DNA of 64,000 nucleotides from Setaria digitata (GCA_003640385.1 RCAB01000107.1:98583-162582); one strand, 5' to 3'. Shown: positions 1-14,200, counted from the first letter of the stretch. The notes: generated from the sequence alone by a model not told the origin. Numbers and translations are program-made.

Positions 1-3000
1 CAAATATTGACATAAGTTGGATGGAGTCGAATTTTTTTTTCAAATTTTCTACTACAAATTTTGTTTGAGTCTTCTGGCCTCGTTCATAGAAAGAAAATAA
101 ACTGAATTGAATTGAAGATGAGAATAATGAATGCTGTACACATCCTTTCTTCTACCAATTTTATTCGCATTCTTTGTTTCAATGAAATAATTTCTCTCAA
201 GCTACGGAATAGTTTGCAAAATTTGGCCGGAAAAAAAGCCTTATTACAAGCAAGCAAGCATCTAATTAGCCTTATTCAGTATTTGCTTGCAAAAATTGGC
301 GTAAAACTATCCCGGCAAGTTTCACTTTCACATGAATGAACTGCTAATTAAATCAACTTCTTTGTACTCCTCCTGGAAAACTTTTTGATACTAATTTCCT
401 TTACTAAAAAAGAGCTTATACTGTTCAGGAGATTTTATCAGACTAATCTTGTCTAATCAACGCATCATTATGTAACTTTAGTGACAGGTAGACTGATCTG
501 GTCAGTTTCCCTGTCACCTATCACAATCGAAATTTTAATCCGATCAGCGGAAAGCCAATAAATAAGATAGCAATTTGTGATTTACGGCGAAAGATAAGCG
601 GCTAGAACAGGTGATAAGCAGTCAGAACAGGTGACAATGTAAAGTAGCAGCATTTCCAACTATGATGCAAGGATTATTATTTCGTTGGGCGATATATCAA
701 GATGCTTTAATAAAATGATAAAACTCAACAATTATGAAACCATCTTTTTAAACTAATTATCATGATTATTAAATAAAACTGCTAATATTTGTATGTCATT
801 TATTCGGAAATCTTGTTGTTCAGCAATAATTATCACTGATTAATCTCATTAATCAGTATTACGACAGTGAAGTACTGCATTTTTTCATGTCATTTTCTTC
901 CTCTTCCTTCTCTTTTGTGTTTAATTTTTTTTTTTAACTTTTACTTTTTTTAGCGGAGAAATTCTATTCAATGGTGACAGCTGACAGATTTACAAAACAT
1001 GCTGTGAAGTCATCTGAAATATATCTCATGCCATTTTTGAGTTCATATTCTGTTCACAGTCGTCAATTAAATGTTAAAATATTTTAATCAAGGATGGATT
1101 TTGAAAAATTTCCATCAATTAATTTTGACATTTCGAATAAATAATTTCGAATTTAGATTTTATTTCAGAGAAAATGTTTTAATCAAAATTTTCATTTAAA
1201 AGCATTAATTTTTCATCCAAATATGGTTTGATACATAGTATTTTTAGATAACAATTGCTGATAAATCCATTCTGAAAGTAAAATTTTAAATTGCAAAAAT
1301 TTCATTTAATGAAAAGAGATCCAATATATGCAATTTTTGTTTGAAAATGTTTAGAACTTTTCCTGATGAAAAAATTATCACTGCTATTTTGCAAAGAATA
1401 AAACCAATCGAAGTGTTGAAAAGTGTCTAAATTCAAAATGAAACGAAATGTTATGTTTTTCGAAAACGTAACCAATTTAAGAAAAAATTTTTAAAAAAAA
1501 GAAAAGAATTAAGGTGCAAATTCCATGGAGAAAAAAAAAGTACTCCTTAAATTTCATAATCGAAAGAGCTTGAATCCAGCTATTTCATTCGTTCTTTTGG
1601 AAATTAACTTTTAAATGAATACCTGACAAGTCTAATATTTTACGCCTAAATAATTTGCTTTGCCACTGCAAAATAGCCTACGCAAAAATGGACAGCATTT
1701 TAATGACTAAAAAAACCTAGTTCATAAATAGAAAATGATTTTAAAAAGTTTAGAAAACTTTAATAATTTCTGTTTGCTATATCGATACAACATATTTTCT
1801 CTTACAGTATCAAGAAAAATTGGCAATTTCTCGAAAAAATTAGTCAAGCTAAAAAAAAAAAGTGTAGTGTTGTATGTCATACAACATCAATTTAAAAATA
1901 AAATAAAATAAAATAAAGAAATCAAGTATCTATCAAGATCTATCATCATTTCTTTGCATGCTTTTTCATAAATCCATTTTTAAACTTGGTAATTCTACTA
2001 CATACATATTTTTCAGGTATCTTTTCCTTTTAAAAATTTATTTCAAATTTTGGAAAACAAAATTTTTTAAAATATAGTTTTTTTTTTCATGTATTACTTT
2101 TTTCCTAGAGATAAACTGAAAATGCAATTGAAAATGAAACTTTAGAAAACATTTCACGAATTTTTCGAGACTTTAATTTCCTCCTTTTATTATTGCTAAC
2201 GAAGAATTTCATTTTTTATAGCTCACTGCGCTACTTCTTTTTCTTTGTTTCTTTTTTTTTTTTTTTTTTTTCATTTTTGAAATTCGTTTAAGAAGGGAAT
2301 TGAGTTGAATAATGTCGGAAAGTTCCATGAATGAAATGTGACCGACGCAAAGATTGGTGTAGTTTTTCAGACATCTTTTCCTCTTAGCAATTTGTTTCAA
2401 ATTTTAGAAAACTCTGAAAAAAAAAATTTTTTTTGACAAAGATATTAATTTTCGTCGCGTTAATGCTCTGTTTCTCCTTTGGTTTCTTCTTTTTATCGCT
2501 TTTAAAAAGGGATAGTTTACCTGATTTTCACATCTAATTTGTTTCTGAAATGACTTCTTCTGCTCATTTCTTCCCTGATTTCTGGCTATCAGCAATTTTA
2601 TTTTTACACACTTTTAATTAGCACTTTCAAGTTACATTTTCTGACGTAGTGTTAAGCCAGAAAATTAACTACCTGATTATTGTTTTAAATTGAAATTTGA
2701 AACATTTCGCTAAATTATTGAACGCCGTCATCAGGTCAGGCAGATTTTTCTTCAATGTTTCTTCTAATGGCTTTCTTTTTAGGTTCTTAAAAAAAAAAAG
2801 ACCTAATAGCAAAGACTTGAAAATATATCTAGCTAAAGTATTTCCCAATCTTTTATTAATTTAGTTTGATGGTTTTCAGGTTACTTAGTGCCGCCCGAAG
2901 GGAGAAGCAGAGGAGTTGAGGAGAAATAGTCATTAAGACGGAATACTGAAACCAAAATTTAATTCTATATGGAAATTATACGTCGTCGATTTTTTTATTT

Positions 3001-3864
3001 TAATAAAAGTAAAATTAGAGATGCCTTTTGAAGCTGTTTCCAAGACTTTTTTTTTTATATTTTGAAAAAAAAATAGAAAAAGAAAAGATTATAAAATGAA
3101 TCACCACTATTTTGAGCTAGTTGAAAAAAGATTTTTCCATTGCAACAAATTCAATATCTGGAACTTCAAATACCAAATGAAATATGCATATGAAAGTCAA
3201 ATAGCCCTATTAGCATGGTTTGTGTTAGCTTTTCAAAAAAAAAAAAAAAAAAAAATTGGTAAAAATCTTTAAGTTGCAAAAAAACTTTCCATCACAAAAG
3301 TCAAAATGTGCCCCTTTTTCGGGAATTTTTCTCGAAATATAACTGAAAACCAAAATGAATACCAATGATTGCTGTTTAAATAAATAGTTTGCAGTTTAAA
3401 TTTGACCAAGAAAAAAAAAGCCTCATTAAAGAATTACTTCGATTAAATGAAATTAATTAAGTATAGTCAGTTGGTGTTTGGAAAATCAATTTTCCTTCTT
3501 CTTTTTTTTTCTTTTTTTTGTTTTTCACCAATGTATAGCAGAGAAATTGTAAATAAATTAATTAACTTATTTTGGCCAGACTAAAATGAGCACATTTCTG
3601 AATCTTCCTAATAGAGGCCATATTTTCAGTGGCCAATAAATGCCATAATTATGAATGGACTAGTTAGACTAGAGTAATTTTGGAAATATTCAACCAAAAC
3701 TAGCAAAGAGGAAGAAAACAACAACGCATCATATCATCTAGAAGTCATTGTTGATCAGTCAAGCAATTAAATTAAAAAGTAACCACAGAAACCTTATTAA
3801 CTTCCTTATTCCTCAAATTACAAACAGTAAGCAAGTTTTCATCCTGCTGCTTCTACATATACAC

Positions 3865-3894
3865 ACATATATATATATATATAGAAGTTGCTGT

Positions 3895-3945
<51 letters not shown>
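3865..3945. repeat. Compound (TA)n / (TG)n microsatellite
   Basis: A TA run at about 3,865-3,882 is followed after a short unique spacer by a second TA run (about 3,895-3,915) that passes directly into a TG run to about 3,945. The only open frame across it encodes Tyr-Ile then Cys-Val repeats and is not a gene. Confidence 0.9.
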
Positions 3946-3946
<1 letters not shown>

Positions 3947-4280
3947 GCACGATTGTACTAAGTTATTCAGGTGTGTAGAATTAGATAAACTGAAGTTAGT
4001 GATATTCCGTAAGGCCAAGTCTGAGTTTTCATTGTTTAGAATTTCATATCTTCGAAGCTAGTCATTTGTCGTCATAATGCAGTATTATTTTATTACCTTA
4101 ATATTACCTAATCACTAATGCAATAAATTTTCATTCCCCTTATCAAATAAGTTTCTAATTTATCTAATAATTACTAGGACTATTGAGTAGTTTGTAACCA
4201 AATATGACGATACTATCACAACTAGAAGTTGCTGTTATTGTTCGGTGCTGTTGATGTTGATAAATGTTGCAAGTGAAGAA

Positions 4281-4487
4281 GGATGATGACGATAATAAGG
4301 GTGATATGGTGATAGTGATGATGATGATGATGATGCTCATGATGGTGATGATGGTGATGACAGTCAATATAATGATGACAGTGATCGTGATAATAGCGAT
4401 ACTGATAACGATGATGATGATTGTGATGTTGATGATAACGTGATGATAATGATAATAATGATGATGATGATGATGATAATGGTAGAG
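4281..4487. repeat. GAT/ATG trinucleotide-rich repeat
   Basis: About 200 bp made mainly of GATGAT, GATAAT and GATGGT units, with imperfect periodicity of three. It produces spurious His-rich, Ile-rich and Met-rich frames on both strands. It borders the GC-richer patch that follows. Confidence 0.85.
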
Positions 4488-4697
4488 TTTGAAGTCTGCC
4501 TGAGGCAGGGTAAGCCTGCAGCACAGTGGACTTGCTCTGATGGGAACAACCAATGCAGCGTTGTCTTTGCGCCGTTTCACACAAACATCATTCAACTTCC
4601 GGTTCAATTCCGCTCTTCCGCCACCGGTACCGGTTGTATCCCCACCGTTGACCCCAATTTCACGCAAGTCCAGTCTCAGCATTGGTTAGTGAAATAA
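4488..4697. other. GC-rich island with open frames on both strands
   Basis: A patch of roughly 200 bp with clearly higher GC and CpG than its surroundings. On the plus strand a frame runs to a TAA at about 4,695-4,697 and reads like ordinary protein (for example GKPAAQWTCSDG, then FAPFHTNIIQLPVQF, then GCIPTVDPNF). The minus strand is also open (from an ATG near 4,682) with a Gly/Arg-rich sequence. I recognise no family. Upstream on the plus strand lies the GAT repeat, so there is no good splice acceptor. It may be a stray exon, a transposon remnant or a conserved non-coding element. Confidence 0.35.
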
Positions 4698-5554
4698 TTC
4701 TCCTGTTCAGTTATTTTACCCGCTGAAAAAGACTACTACTTCTCAGTGCATTTTACTAACTTGCTAAAGTTGATGAAGGAGGAAAATCCGTCAGATCACC
4801 TTTGCAACTACGAAAATACGCCATACTTTCCATATCAGATCAAAACTCCCATGCTCATCCATTTCACGTACTGCTAGTTTCAGTCTTAAGCTTGTTTTCA
4901 ATTATTTAATTCGAATTTATATTGCATTTTAGATAAATTAATCTTATCATATAATTTATGGGACATTTTTTTGAATCAAATCTTAATATTTTTCATTTAA
5001 ATATTGAATTTTTAACCATAAATATTTACATCATATAGATTCATCTAAAATTTATTTGTTCGAATTTTAATCTTTCTCGAGAATCCATTTTTTTTTTTCA
5101 TCCTTCACTTGAAATTGTGTGTGTTTTTTTTTTTACTTCAAAGAATGCTTTTTTTTTTTTTTGTTTTTTTTTCTTGTTGCAAATCTGACACTGTAATTTG
5201 TCAATATTGATATTTCGAAATTATCACATCTTCTTGACTATCAAATAAAACTAGAGGGGAAACTCAAGAAAAAGGACTTGCTGCAATTTTGCTTCTGATC
5301 GTAAATTTGCAAAGATCGATGTGAATTTTGCTATCCGTTAGAAATGTTGCAGGCAGTGAATCTTTTGTGGATGGGAAAAGAATGAAGTAGAAAGGTGAAT
5401 TCAATTTTCACAATCACTTAAAAACCATTTATTGCTTTTTGAAGGATTAATTGCCAATTAAATGAAGTGAATTATGGAGTTGCTAACGTTTAATTCTCAA
5501 GACATCAAAGAGTTTATTTGTCTATCTGTTTGTTTTTGTGTTTGTATATATATA

Positions 5555-5555
<1 letters not shown>

Positions 5556-5635
<80 letters not shown>
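5556..5635. repeat. (GT)n microsatellite
   Basis: An essentially uninterrupted GT tract of about 40 units preceded by a short TA run. It encodes only a Cys-Val repeat and is the longest pure dinucleotide tract in the window. Confidence 0.95.
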
Positions 5636-5636
<1 letters not shown>

Positions 5637-6003
5637 TATTGCTTCAATCAGAAGTTTTTAATGTCTTGGAGTGATAGTGTTGATAAAATGATTAATCACA
5701 GAAAAAGTATCAGCTGAAGATGAATTTGTTACATTTTAAAAGAGCTAAATTAAATTCAATTCTTTCAAGGATGTGTTTAGCTAACTAAGCATTAAGATTG
5801 ATTCTAAAGAATAGTTTCACTTAATCACCAGAAGAAGATTTGTTTCTAAATCAACAATTCAATTGTTCAATTTTTGCATCACACTCTAAAATAATTATCA
5901 TCAATAATTTAAATAGGTGCTGTTGTATGATGTATGATGATAGAGTAGGGATTAAGATATGAGAGATTAACATCTTATCATGATACAATCACATGAGCAT
6001 TTG

Positions 6004-6045
6004 TTAGTAATTAGGAAATATACATATATATTTCCTAATTACTAA
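6004..6045. repeat. 42-bp near-perfect palindrome
   Basis: TTAGTAATTAGGAAATA is followed closely by its reverse complement, with one mismatch pair near the centre. An AT-rich, partly palindromic stretch follows to about 6,092. It could extrude as a hairpin. There is no gene nearby. Confidence 0.8.
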
Positions 6046-6770
6046 TATACTTAAAATATATATATATATATATAAAATATATATATTTTAAATATATTTA
6101 TATGGAATAATATTTTATTTTTGGTTTAATTTAATTCAAATTTAAGATGCAAAATTTGTTTCTTTTCATTTTTCAGTGTTTTTTTTTTTTTTTTTTTGCT
6201 AGATTTGAAAACATTACAGGAATGAAAATTTTAAATACTTTAGAAAACTTTTCTTCACACACAAAAAAAAAAAACTCTTACTATCTAGCGAAGCATATCC
6301 GTATTTTTAATTTGGTCATTGTATTCGATTAAGCATTTTTAAAACAGGTGAGTTTATGGGAGATATCTGATTACATAACATGCAGATTGTATTACGAAAG
6401 GGTCAGTTCGAGAGTGATGATTATATGAATGAAATAAAACAATAAGCAATTTTACTTCTGACACACTACTAGTATTTCTGCTCCAAAATGTCTTAAACAA
6501 AACGTTACAATTTTAAACAATTAGTTAATGTATTAAAAAGGAAAAAAAGAGACACAAAGATATATTGAATTTTTTCCTTTTTTTTTTTTCCTTTTGGAAA
6601 CATATTTTTTTGTTGATAATTTCTTTTTTTTTTTTTTTTGTGGTGAAGCAGATGAAAACAATTATTTTTGTACTATTGTTTAGACGAAAAAATAAAAATA
6701 AAAAACACAGCAAAACAATTGATTGATTGATTCAAAAAAATTACGTGTGATTTGTTAATGCTTCGAGAAC

Positions 6771-6812
6771 AACTTTTCCCGAAGTAAAAAGTGCTTTTTA
6801 CTTCGGGAAAAC
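6771..6812. repeat. Hairpin-forming inverted repeat
   Basis: CTTTTCCCGAAGTAAAAA, a GTGC spacer, then TTTTTACTTCGGGAAAAC. The arms of about 17 bp pair almost perfectly. It lies in the gene-poor region with no coding context. Confidence 0.8.
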
Positions 6813-8882
6813 TTTATTCGTTGATTTTTTTTTTTTTGCAGTAAAAAGAAAGAGAGAGAGAGAAAAAAAAAATTACCTTGAAATCCTTTCGTTCTGTGAA
6901 CTGTAGATATGCAGAAATAATCAATCTAAAATGATAATGTTAGCATTTACTATTTCGCCATTCAGTAATTAATATTAAATTGGGAAATGAAACTTTTACT
7001 CGACAAAATTTTCTGCAATTTGATGGGAAAAATAAAATTTATCCTTAATTAAACGATTGCCGAGCACACAGTGCTACGAAGAAATTTTTTTTCCAAAAAA
7101 GAAAAAGAAAAATGCCTAAAAATTTCAAAATTATCTCCTTCAACATTTTATGCTTTCTTTTTTTCTAAACACATAGCAACAAATTTGCATGATACTTTAA
7201 CTTATTCTAACTGTTGCAAAAGTAATAATTCTTTTTTTTTTCCACCCAAATAGACGAGTTCTTTCGGAAAAATGCTTCAGTCTAATACTAAATACTAGCC
7301 TCAATTATTAGATTTTGAAAGAGGAATATTGCTTTAAAAATGCTGAATAAATTGGTATCCACTTCAGAATGCTTTTGTTACAACTCTCAAAGGATTTCCG
7401 ATTTTCCGGTCTGCTGCCTTTTATCTTGAAATTTTAAAATGTATCAGTTTATTTAAACATGCTTAATTGACAGATTAAAAGCTAAATAATTACAAGCATT
7501 CGAATGAGAATAATAACTTTATTATTATTTTTTTCTTTAGATTTTGATAGCATCTGATTTTGTTTATTTTTCCATTACGCCTGGTTAAATTCTTTTTAAA
7601 GTTTAATTTTCGGTTTATTTTTTTCCAGCAATTTTGCCTTATTTATTTACTTTCTTTTTTTTTTAAATTTTGATTCTTTCTTTAACCAGCACTTCTATTT
7701 GTTAAAATATACGAGGATATCGTTCCTAAAAATTCTTTCATTTAATTCTCGTCTATTTTTTTATTTTGTCTTGTTAAATTTCTCCTTTTTTTTTCTTTTT
7801 CTTTTTCTTTTTTTTTTTTTTTTTTTTTTAACATATGCAACTTTTCCTTCATTCTATGCAGAACCATCTTGAAAGTCTAAATTGAAGTGCTTTAAAAATG
7901 CTAATTTTTTTTCTTTTTAAAGATAAAACAGAATAAACTAGGAAATTTTAAAATCACTTATTGCAATAACTTAATTATCAAGTAGTGCATTTGACAATAA
8001 TCTGAATTCTCCAGAACAATTACTATCAATTCAGGCTATTAAAAATTCAGGCCATTAAAAACAGCACCAATGATAATATTGTTGCAATCAGCTATCGTTT
8101 TTTTGTGAATTACTAAATTTAGCATAAAATATTCGTACTGTAACAAAAAAAAAAAAAAATTAATTAATAAAATTTAATAAATACATTCTTGATAACTGTT
8201 TCCATAAATTATTAAATTGAATTGCATTAGGGTTTTTTAGGGTTTTGTTTATTTGAATAAATTACTTTTTGCTCAGTAAGATCTGCAAATTTGAAGAAGA
8301 TAGGAACAATGGCAATATTCCTTCAAATATTATTGGAATCGATTTGAAATGATTTACAAATGGGAAAATTGGAGGAATGCATTCTTCCGAAGACATTTTC
8401 CAGAAGCTTAGGTAATGATAATGAGATTTTAATATTCAGAAAAAATATACTACTGAACAAATCGTTTTCTCCTTTTCTTTTCTTCATTTATTCCATCTTC
8501 TGATTAATTAATCTCTGTGATTCATTTATCAATTGAATTTTTTAAAATTTTTAAACTTCTTCCTCCCTTTTTTTTTTTCTGAATTAAAATTTTCCAGAGA
8601 TTTCATTTCATCTTTACTGATGCTTAGCAGTATAGCAGCAACAAATGATCTCGAATTCAAATTAGCAGAAGATGTTAAATGCTGTCATCGGATATAGTGA
8701 TGCATCTCTGCTTAAAACATTTTGCCACTGTAGCAATCGTTATTCAGTGCAACGCAATTAATTATATTTTAAGCGGATAGGCAATACAGGTGCTTGGTGC
8801 ACATCATCCCCCAACATTTATATGATTACGTTGTAAAATGGATTAAATTTCACTGATAATTTCGACATTTCTTTGAGAGGAA

Positions 8883-8886
<4 letters not shown>

Positions 8887-8925
<39 letters not shown>
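8887..8925. repeat. (GA)n microsatellite
   Basis: About 19 consecutive GA units following a short imperfect GA stretch. No coding context. Confidence 0.9.
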
Positions 8926-8927
<2 letters not shown>

Positions 8928-9178
8928 AATAATAAACAAATTGTTCAATTTTCTCTGTAACTCTTTGAAAAACTGTCTATATCCATTACGTAAAAGTTAA
9001 AATATTAAATTCACCTGTATGAAATTAAGCAGCATATGAGGAAGTTCTACTATTTGTTGTCACTGCACTGATCTGTGTTATCAACATTGATAAATAGCAT
9101 TTTTGACCAACTTTCACTATTTCGCTTCTTTTTCAATCTTGTCTTTGTTGTTCAACTCATTCATTAACATACAGACAG

Positions 9179-9181
<3 letters not shown>

Positions 9182-9219
<38 letters not shown>
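9182..9219. repeat. (CA)n microsatellite
   Basis: About 19 consecutive CA units, then a short degenerate ATGCACATGCATACACA tail. No coding context. Confidence 0.9.
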
Positions 9220-9222
<3 letters not shown>

Positions 9223-11229
9223 GCACATGCATACACAGTTATGTATCGGGAAAACTGACTTTAAAATACATAAATTTCAATGTAGATTGTCGGGAAGTGT
9301 TCATTTCTCAAGTAAGTACCACTGGAATGTGCAACTTGTGATTGCCTTGGCTGATAAGTGTGTCTAATGGGAGCCAGAAGATTATATATGACAATGGGTC
9401 AGTTAATCATTATTTCATTTCCTAATATTGTTGATTAATTGTTCATTTTCGTCCAGCTTCCTTATCAACAGCATTTTTCTTCCTTCATTATCTTTTATGC
9501 AGCTTGAATAACAACCGATTTGTATTGTTCGATGTTTAAATTTTGAATAACTGATCTGAATTGTTCGATAGTTTGTTCAAAATTTGGCTAACGTAACAAG
9601 AGGCTTGTTAGGCTGTTGTTAAGTGAAATAATTACAGCTAATTATAGTTCTGCATAATCAAAAAGGAATTAAACATTTAATCTGGGACTTTTTAAATAGC
9701 TAAAGTACAAATTTACTTCACCCAACTAGAGGCTAGTCGAAAGCTTAGATAAGACTGATGTCTAGAGTCAGCTGACAATTTATGGTCCAGTTATTTAACA
9801 TTACATCTGAAGAGTGCAGCTGATATGAAATTTTTTAAAATCTTATGTACTGTTATAAAATGAAGCTTATTACACAATAACTTTGTAGGAATTTGAAATA
9901 GCTTAGCACGAAGAAAGTAGCATTAAGTTTATCATTAACTGGAATTAGCTATGAGCTAGTGGCATCAAGTGATAAAACTAATTTTATCAGAACACAAACT
10001 GCAGACTGCAGTAGATATTCCAAATAATTCGCGTCTATTTCGGTCTAATTTATCCGTGAAAACTGAATGAGGTTAAAATAGTTTCCAAAAATTGCTCCAG
10101 ACGACACTTTTAGAATCATAAAGCATAAAGGTTAGATAAGCTTGGATAACGTTAGAAATACAACTTTGAAAAAACTGAGAAAGTTTGATTAATTTTACAT
10201 GTTATAATACTACTATGTCATTTCACAATTTGGAATTGGTAATTTCATAACATTTTGCGCGAATTTTTTTAATTAATAATTTCTTCAATATTTTGCAAGA
10301 AATTTCTTTACCTTATTTTCCTGACAAATGAGTCTTGAATTGATATATCTGATTTAATAAGCAGCAATAGATGCATATTATCTGATAAAACCGTAATCAT
10401 GATTGAATGCTTTATGTTATTAATTTTAATTAAAAAAAAAAAAGAGAGAAAAAAAAAGTGTTATTTTATGTTATGCTGTCGATAATCATGTTCATCTATC
10501 CATCTACTTTTTGTCCTTTAGTTTGATGAATGTCGGAAAATAAAAATAAGAATAGGAGTAAAATGAAATGTAATAGAATCTTAAGAGTTACTCTTGAATG
10601 TCATATTACACCTCATGCAATGGAGACAGGTGTATCGGTGGGTGCTAAAGCATATTATTACAGGACTGAGGTTACTGATGTAGTTATTTATTTTTAATCA
10701 CTTTCACTACAACCTCTTATCAGTTTTCTTTTTTTTTTTTTTTCTTAACATACGAGTTAGTCTTATCAGAAATCTGAACTGATGGTCAATTCGTGGTGTT
10801 AACATTCAGAAAACATCAGTAAATGCAGAGGTTGTGATAATAATATCATAATAGTTGAACTACAGGAATTCAGTGATCAAGAAAATGATGTTTATCAATT
10901 GATTACAGCCTTCAATTTTTGTTCTTTTGGTTACGCTCTTCAATTTTCAAAAATTTTAAAAACTGAAAAATAATAAACTAATTGCCAGTTAATTTCATTA
11001 ACATTTTTACACTTCTGAAATTCAAAGGAAATTTCTAAAAAATAAAAAAAAATCCAATCATTTTGAAACTTAAATTGTCTAAAATTTAGACTAATAATAG
11101 AAAATTATTTGGTTTAAAAATTTAATTGGAACTCATAAAAGTAATGAATTTTCTAACCATAAATTAGTGACAGCATGAGCATACACATTTCTCCTTAGTC
11201 TCATTCCTTTTAATTTAGCAACAATTCAG

Positions 11230-14200
11230 TTCTTCAAAATAATGAAGAATTTCTAGAGACGATTGGCAAGGTGAAATGGGATGAATATCCTTTGAGGAAA
11301 GGTGACAGTAATTCAGTATGTTCTGAAGAAGGTTCGCCGCCGGACTCCTTGGCAAAGCGCATTATCAAGGTTGCTATGTTTCATTTTCTGAATGCTTGAT
11401 GATTTGGCGACATGAAGCCAAAAAGTCTAACTTCACTTTCCGAAAGCAAAGTAGGGTTTGCGGTCTAGAGAGGGTTTTTTTGATGAATACTAAATTTGGC
11501 TATATTTTAGCTGATAAAAATCCTCATACCTCATGTTGGTCTCATCATATTATTGTTAACTTATATCGCTATCGGTGCTCTAATCTTTATCTGGCTTGAA
11601 GCTGATAACGAGCTGCAGGTATGATGATGGCTTTCTTCTTATCATTTTAGTCAATCCTTAACTTGTAAGAATAACGCAATTAGCATATTAAGCTCTTTTT
11701 GTGACACGAGAAATGAATGATAGTGAAAATATTCCCCATATAATAAATAAGCTATTTTTAAAAGAAAATTTATATCTTTGAGCTTCTATAATTTGCAGAA
11801 TCGCCGATCGAAATTGCAAAAAGTGTTGAAACTGTACAGTATGATTATCAACGAGACTTTCAATATTTGTATGCCTGAACTTACTACCAATGCTACACGA
11901 TCTTCGGTACGTTTCCTGCAAATAGTTTCTTTAGAATACTGTACATCTTATCAGAAGATATTTCGTATTCCAGGAATTTTTCCATCTTCATTAAAAGTTA
12001 CTTGTACTCTCAATTAATACTTGGGATTACCGTAAATATCTACTTCTTTGCGAGTAATCAGTGATAGTATAATCAGTTGAAGAGATAAGAACAGTTTTAA
12101 ATAAGGAATATTTAAAAATTTTTTTTAAATAAGGAGAGAAAAGATGGATAAAAGCAACGTTTTTTTTTTTTTTTTTTTTTTTTTNTGATAGTATAATCAG
12201 TTGAAGAGATAAGAACAGTTTTAAATAAGGAATATTTAAAAATTTTTTTTAAATAAGGAGAGAAAAGATGGATAAAAGCAACGTTTTTTTTTTTTTTTTT
12301 TTTTTTTTAGCTGTTTCTAAATAAATAAATCATATGTTGATCCTTATCACTAAACTTAATTTTTGCTTTTTCGGAAACAATATTTACATAAATATTTCCA
12401 ACTGTGATCAAAATTCTCTACGCTGGAATCACACAGGTTGAGCGGCGGATACGTCCATTGTTATCAGTCTTATCAAGTACACATGAATATGATGATCGTT
12501 TTACGTTAAACGGTCAACTGTGGACTGATTCTGAAGAAGAACTTGTTACGCGTTGGTCATTCGCTGCTTCTGCATTATATGCTTTAACTGTTATCACATC
12601 AACCGGTTTGTTAAATTTTAAAAGTTCTTTTTTTAATCAAAATTTGTTGAAATTACATTATTTATTGAACTGTTCATTATTAAATTAGTTGGAAATTTTC
12701 AGGATATGATCATGTAACACCAAGTACTGATCCTGGACGATTGTTCACGGTATTTTTTGGCCTCGTTGGTATACCTCTAATGTTTATCACTGCCGCTGAT
12801 ATTGGCAAATTTCTATCAGAAATTGTAATACGATCATATAGCAAACTGTTAGGATTGATTGAATGGATTGGCTCTGTAATTGATGCCATTCGTGATTGCC
12901 TCAGAGATGAAGATGATGATTCGATCGATTCAAGGTTTAATTCCATTTATTTTTTATACTATAAAATTCGGACGAAGAAAGTTATTTAGTGGCGCTCTTC
13001 ATAGAGGTGCTCATTTATCTTTTTGAACAAGTTTATTTTGAATTGCAGAAAAAGGCGAACAGTTCGACCACAAAGTGTTTTGGGTGAGGATGAAGATGAA
13101 GAAGGACGACTGCAACTTCCAATTGCTTCATACTTTGGATTGATCATTGGATACTGTGCCATTGGGAGTATGCTTTTTAATACTTTTGAAAAGGGACCCG
13201 TATGGTGAGTTTTGAATATTTAACTTATTCAATGTAAACTGGGCATAGCAATGAGATTTTATTTGGCACAAAAATTTTATTAAAAAGTTGTGCAGTTGAA
13301 ATAATTGAGGAGAGTTAAAAGTAATTAACTGATCTTATTTCATTAAAAGTTTTAAACATTGAAGAAAAGACTTATTTAAAAAAGCAGAATTATAGGCAGT
13401 AAAAATTACATATCGTTAATAAAATAAAAATTAAGACTAAATAAAATATGCAACTGCTAAGATTGGAAAATGGAAATGATGGATTTTAGAAAGTGAAAGT
13501 TAAATACTTAACCAACTCTTCTAATACTAAATTATTTCTAGGTCATTTATGCATGGTCTATTTTTCTCATTTAATACAATTACAACAATCGGTCTTGGTA
13601 ATATCCATGTTAGAAATCAGTTCTACTTGGCTGTCAGTTTCCAATCATTTTCTCAAAATAAATTTCAATGTTTTCCCTTTTTTTTTTTTCTTTTTTGTCG
13701 TATTTCTAAAATATACCTTAATCTTGAATCTCTTTTAATATTTAAGCTTTAATATAAAGTAAAGAGGAACACATCAAAACCGTGTAAATGATTAATTTCT
13801 AAATTTATTTTTTGCTCTTCTGTTGCAATTTATTGTATTTTGAATTGATAAAAATTAGTGTAATAAAAATAAATTAATGTAATAAAATAAATCAAAATTT
13901 AACCATATAAATATCTTTTTTCTTTTCGCTCAAACTCACACATTCACTTTCTTAACTATTTAATTAAAGTCAAATTAGAATTATTCAACTTACAGTTAGT
14001 GATTGCTTATGTGATAATTGGTCTGGCAGTGATAACAGCATCATTAGACTTATGCAGTTCAACACTCAAACGAACATTTACCAAACTACATTATTTCGGT
14101 CGAAAAATTCGTGGAGCACGTCGAGGTTTTGCAAGTGTTAGCGATGATATTCGTGAAGCTATGAGGATTATTGCAGCTCTCAAGAAGACAAGGTAAAATT

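Larger units (their letters stand above)
1..11229. other. Gene-poor AT-rich region
   Basis: I find no convincing exon chain on either strand in the first 11 kb. The sequence is dominated by long A and T runs, scattered dinucleotide repeats and short inverted repeats. Open frames here are short and of low complexity, mostly poly-Lys or poly-Phe from homopolymers or Cys-Val and His-rich from microsatellites. The exception is the GC-richer patch at about 4,488-4,697, listed separately. The region could be intergenic DNA, the 5' regulatory region of the potassium channel downstream, or a long intron of a gene starting outside the window; the sequence does not decide. Confidence 0.6.

Noticed and set aside
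4164..4584. His-rich minus-strand frames
   Set aside because: They arise from the GAT/ATG trinucleotide repeat read in two frames.
4600..4630. GGTTCAATTCC resembling a tRNA T-loop
   Set aside because: The flanking bases do not form a 5-bp T stem and no acceptor or anticodon stem fits around it.
5474..5674. 66-codon frame over the GT repeat
   Set aside because: It is a Cys-Val repeat generated by the microsatellite.
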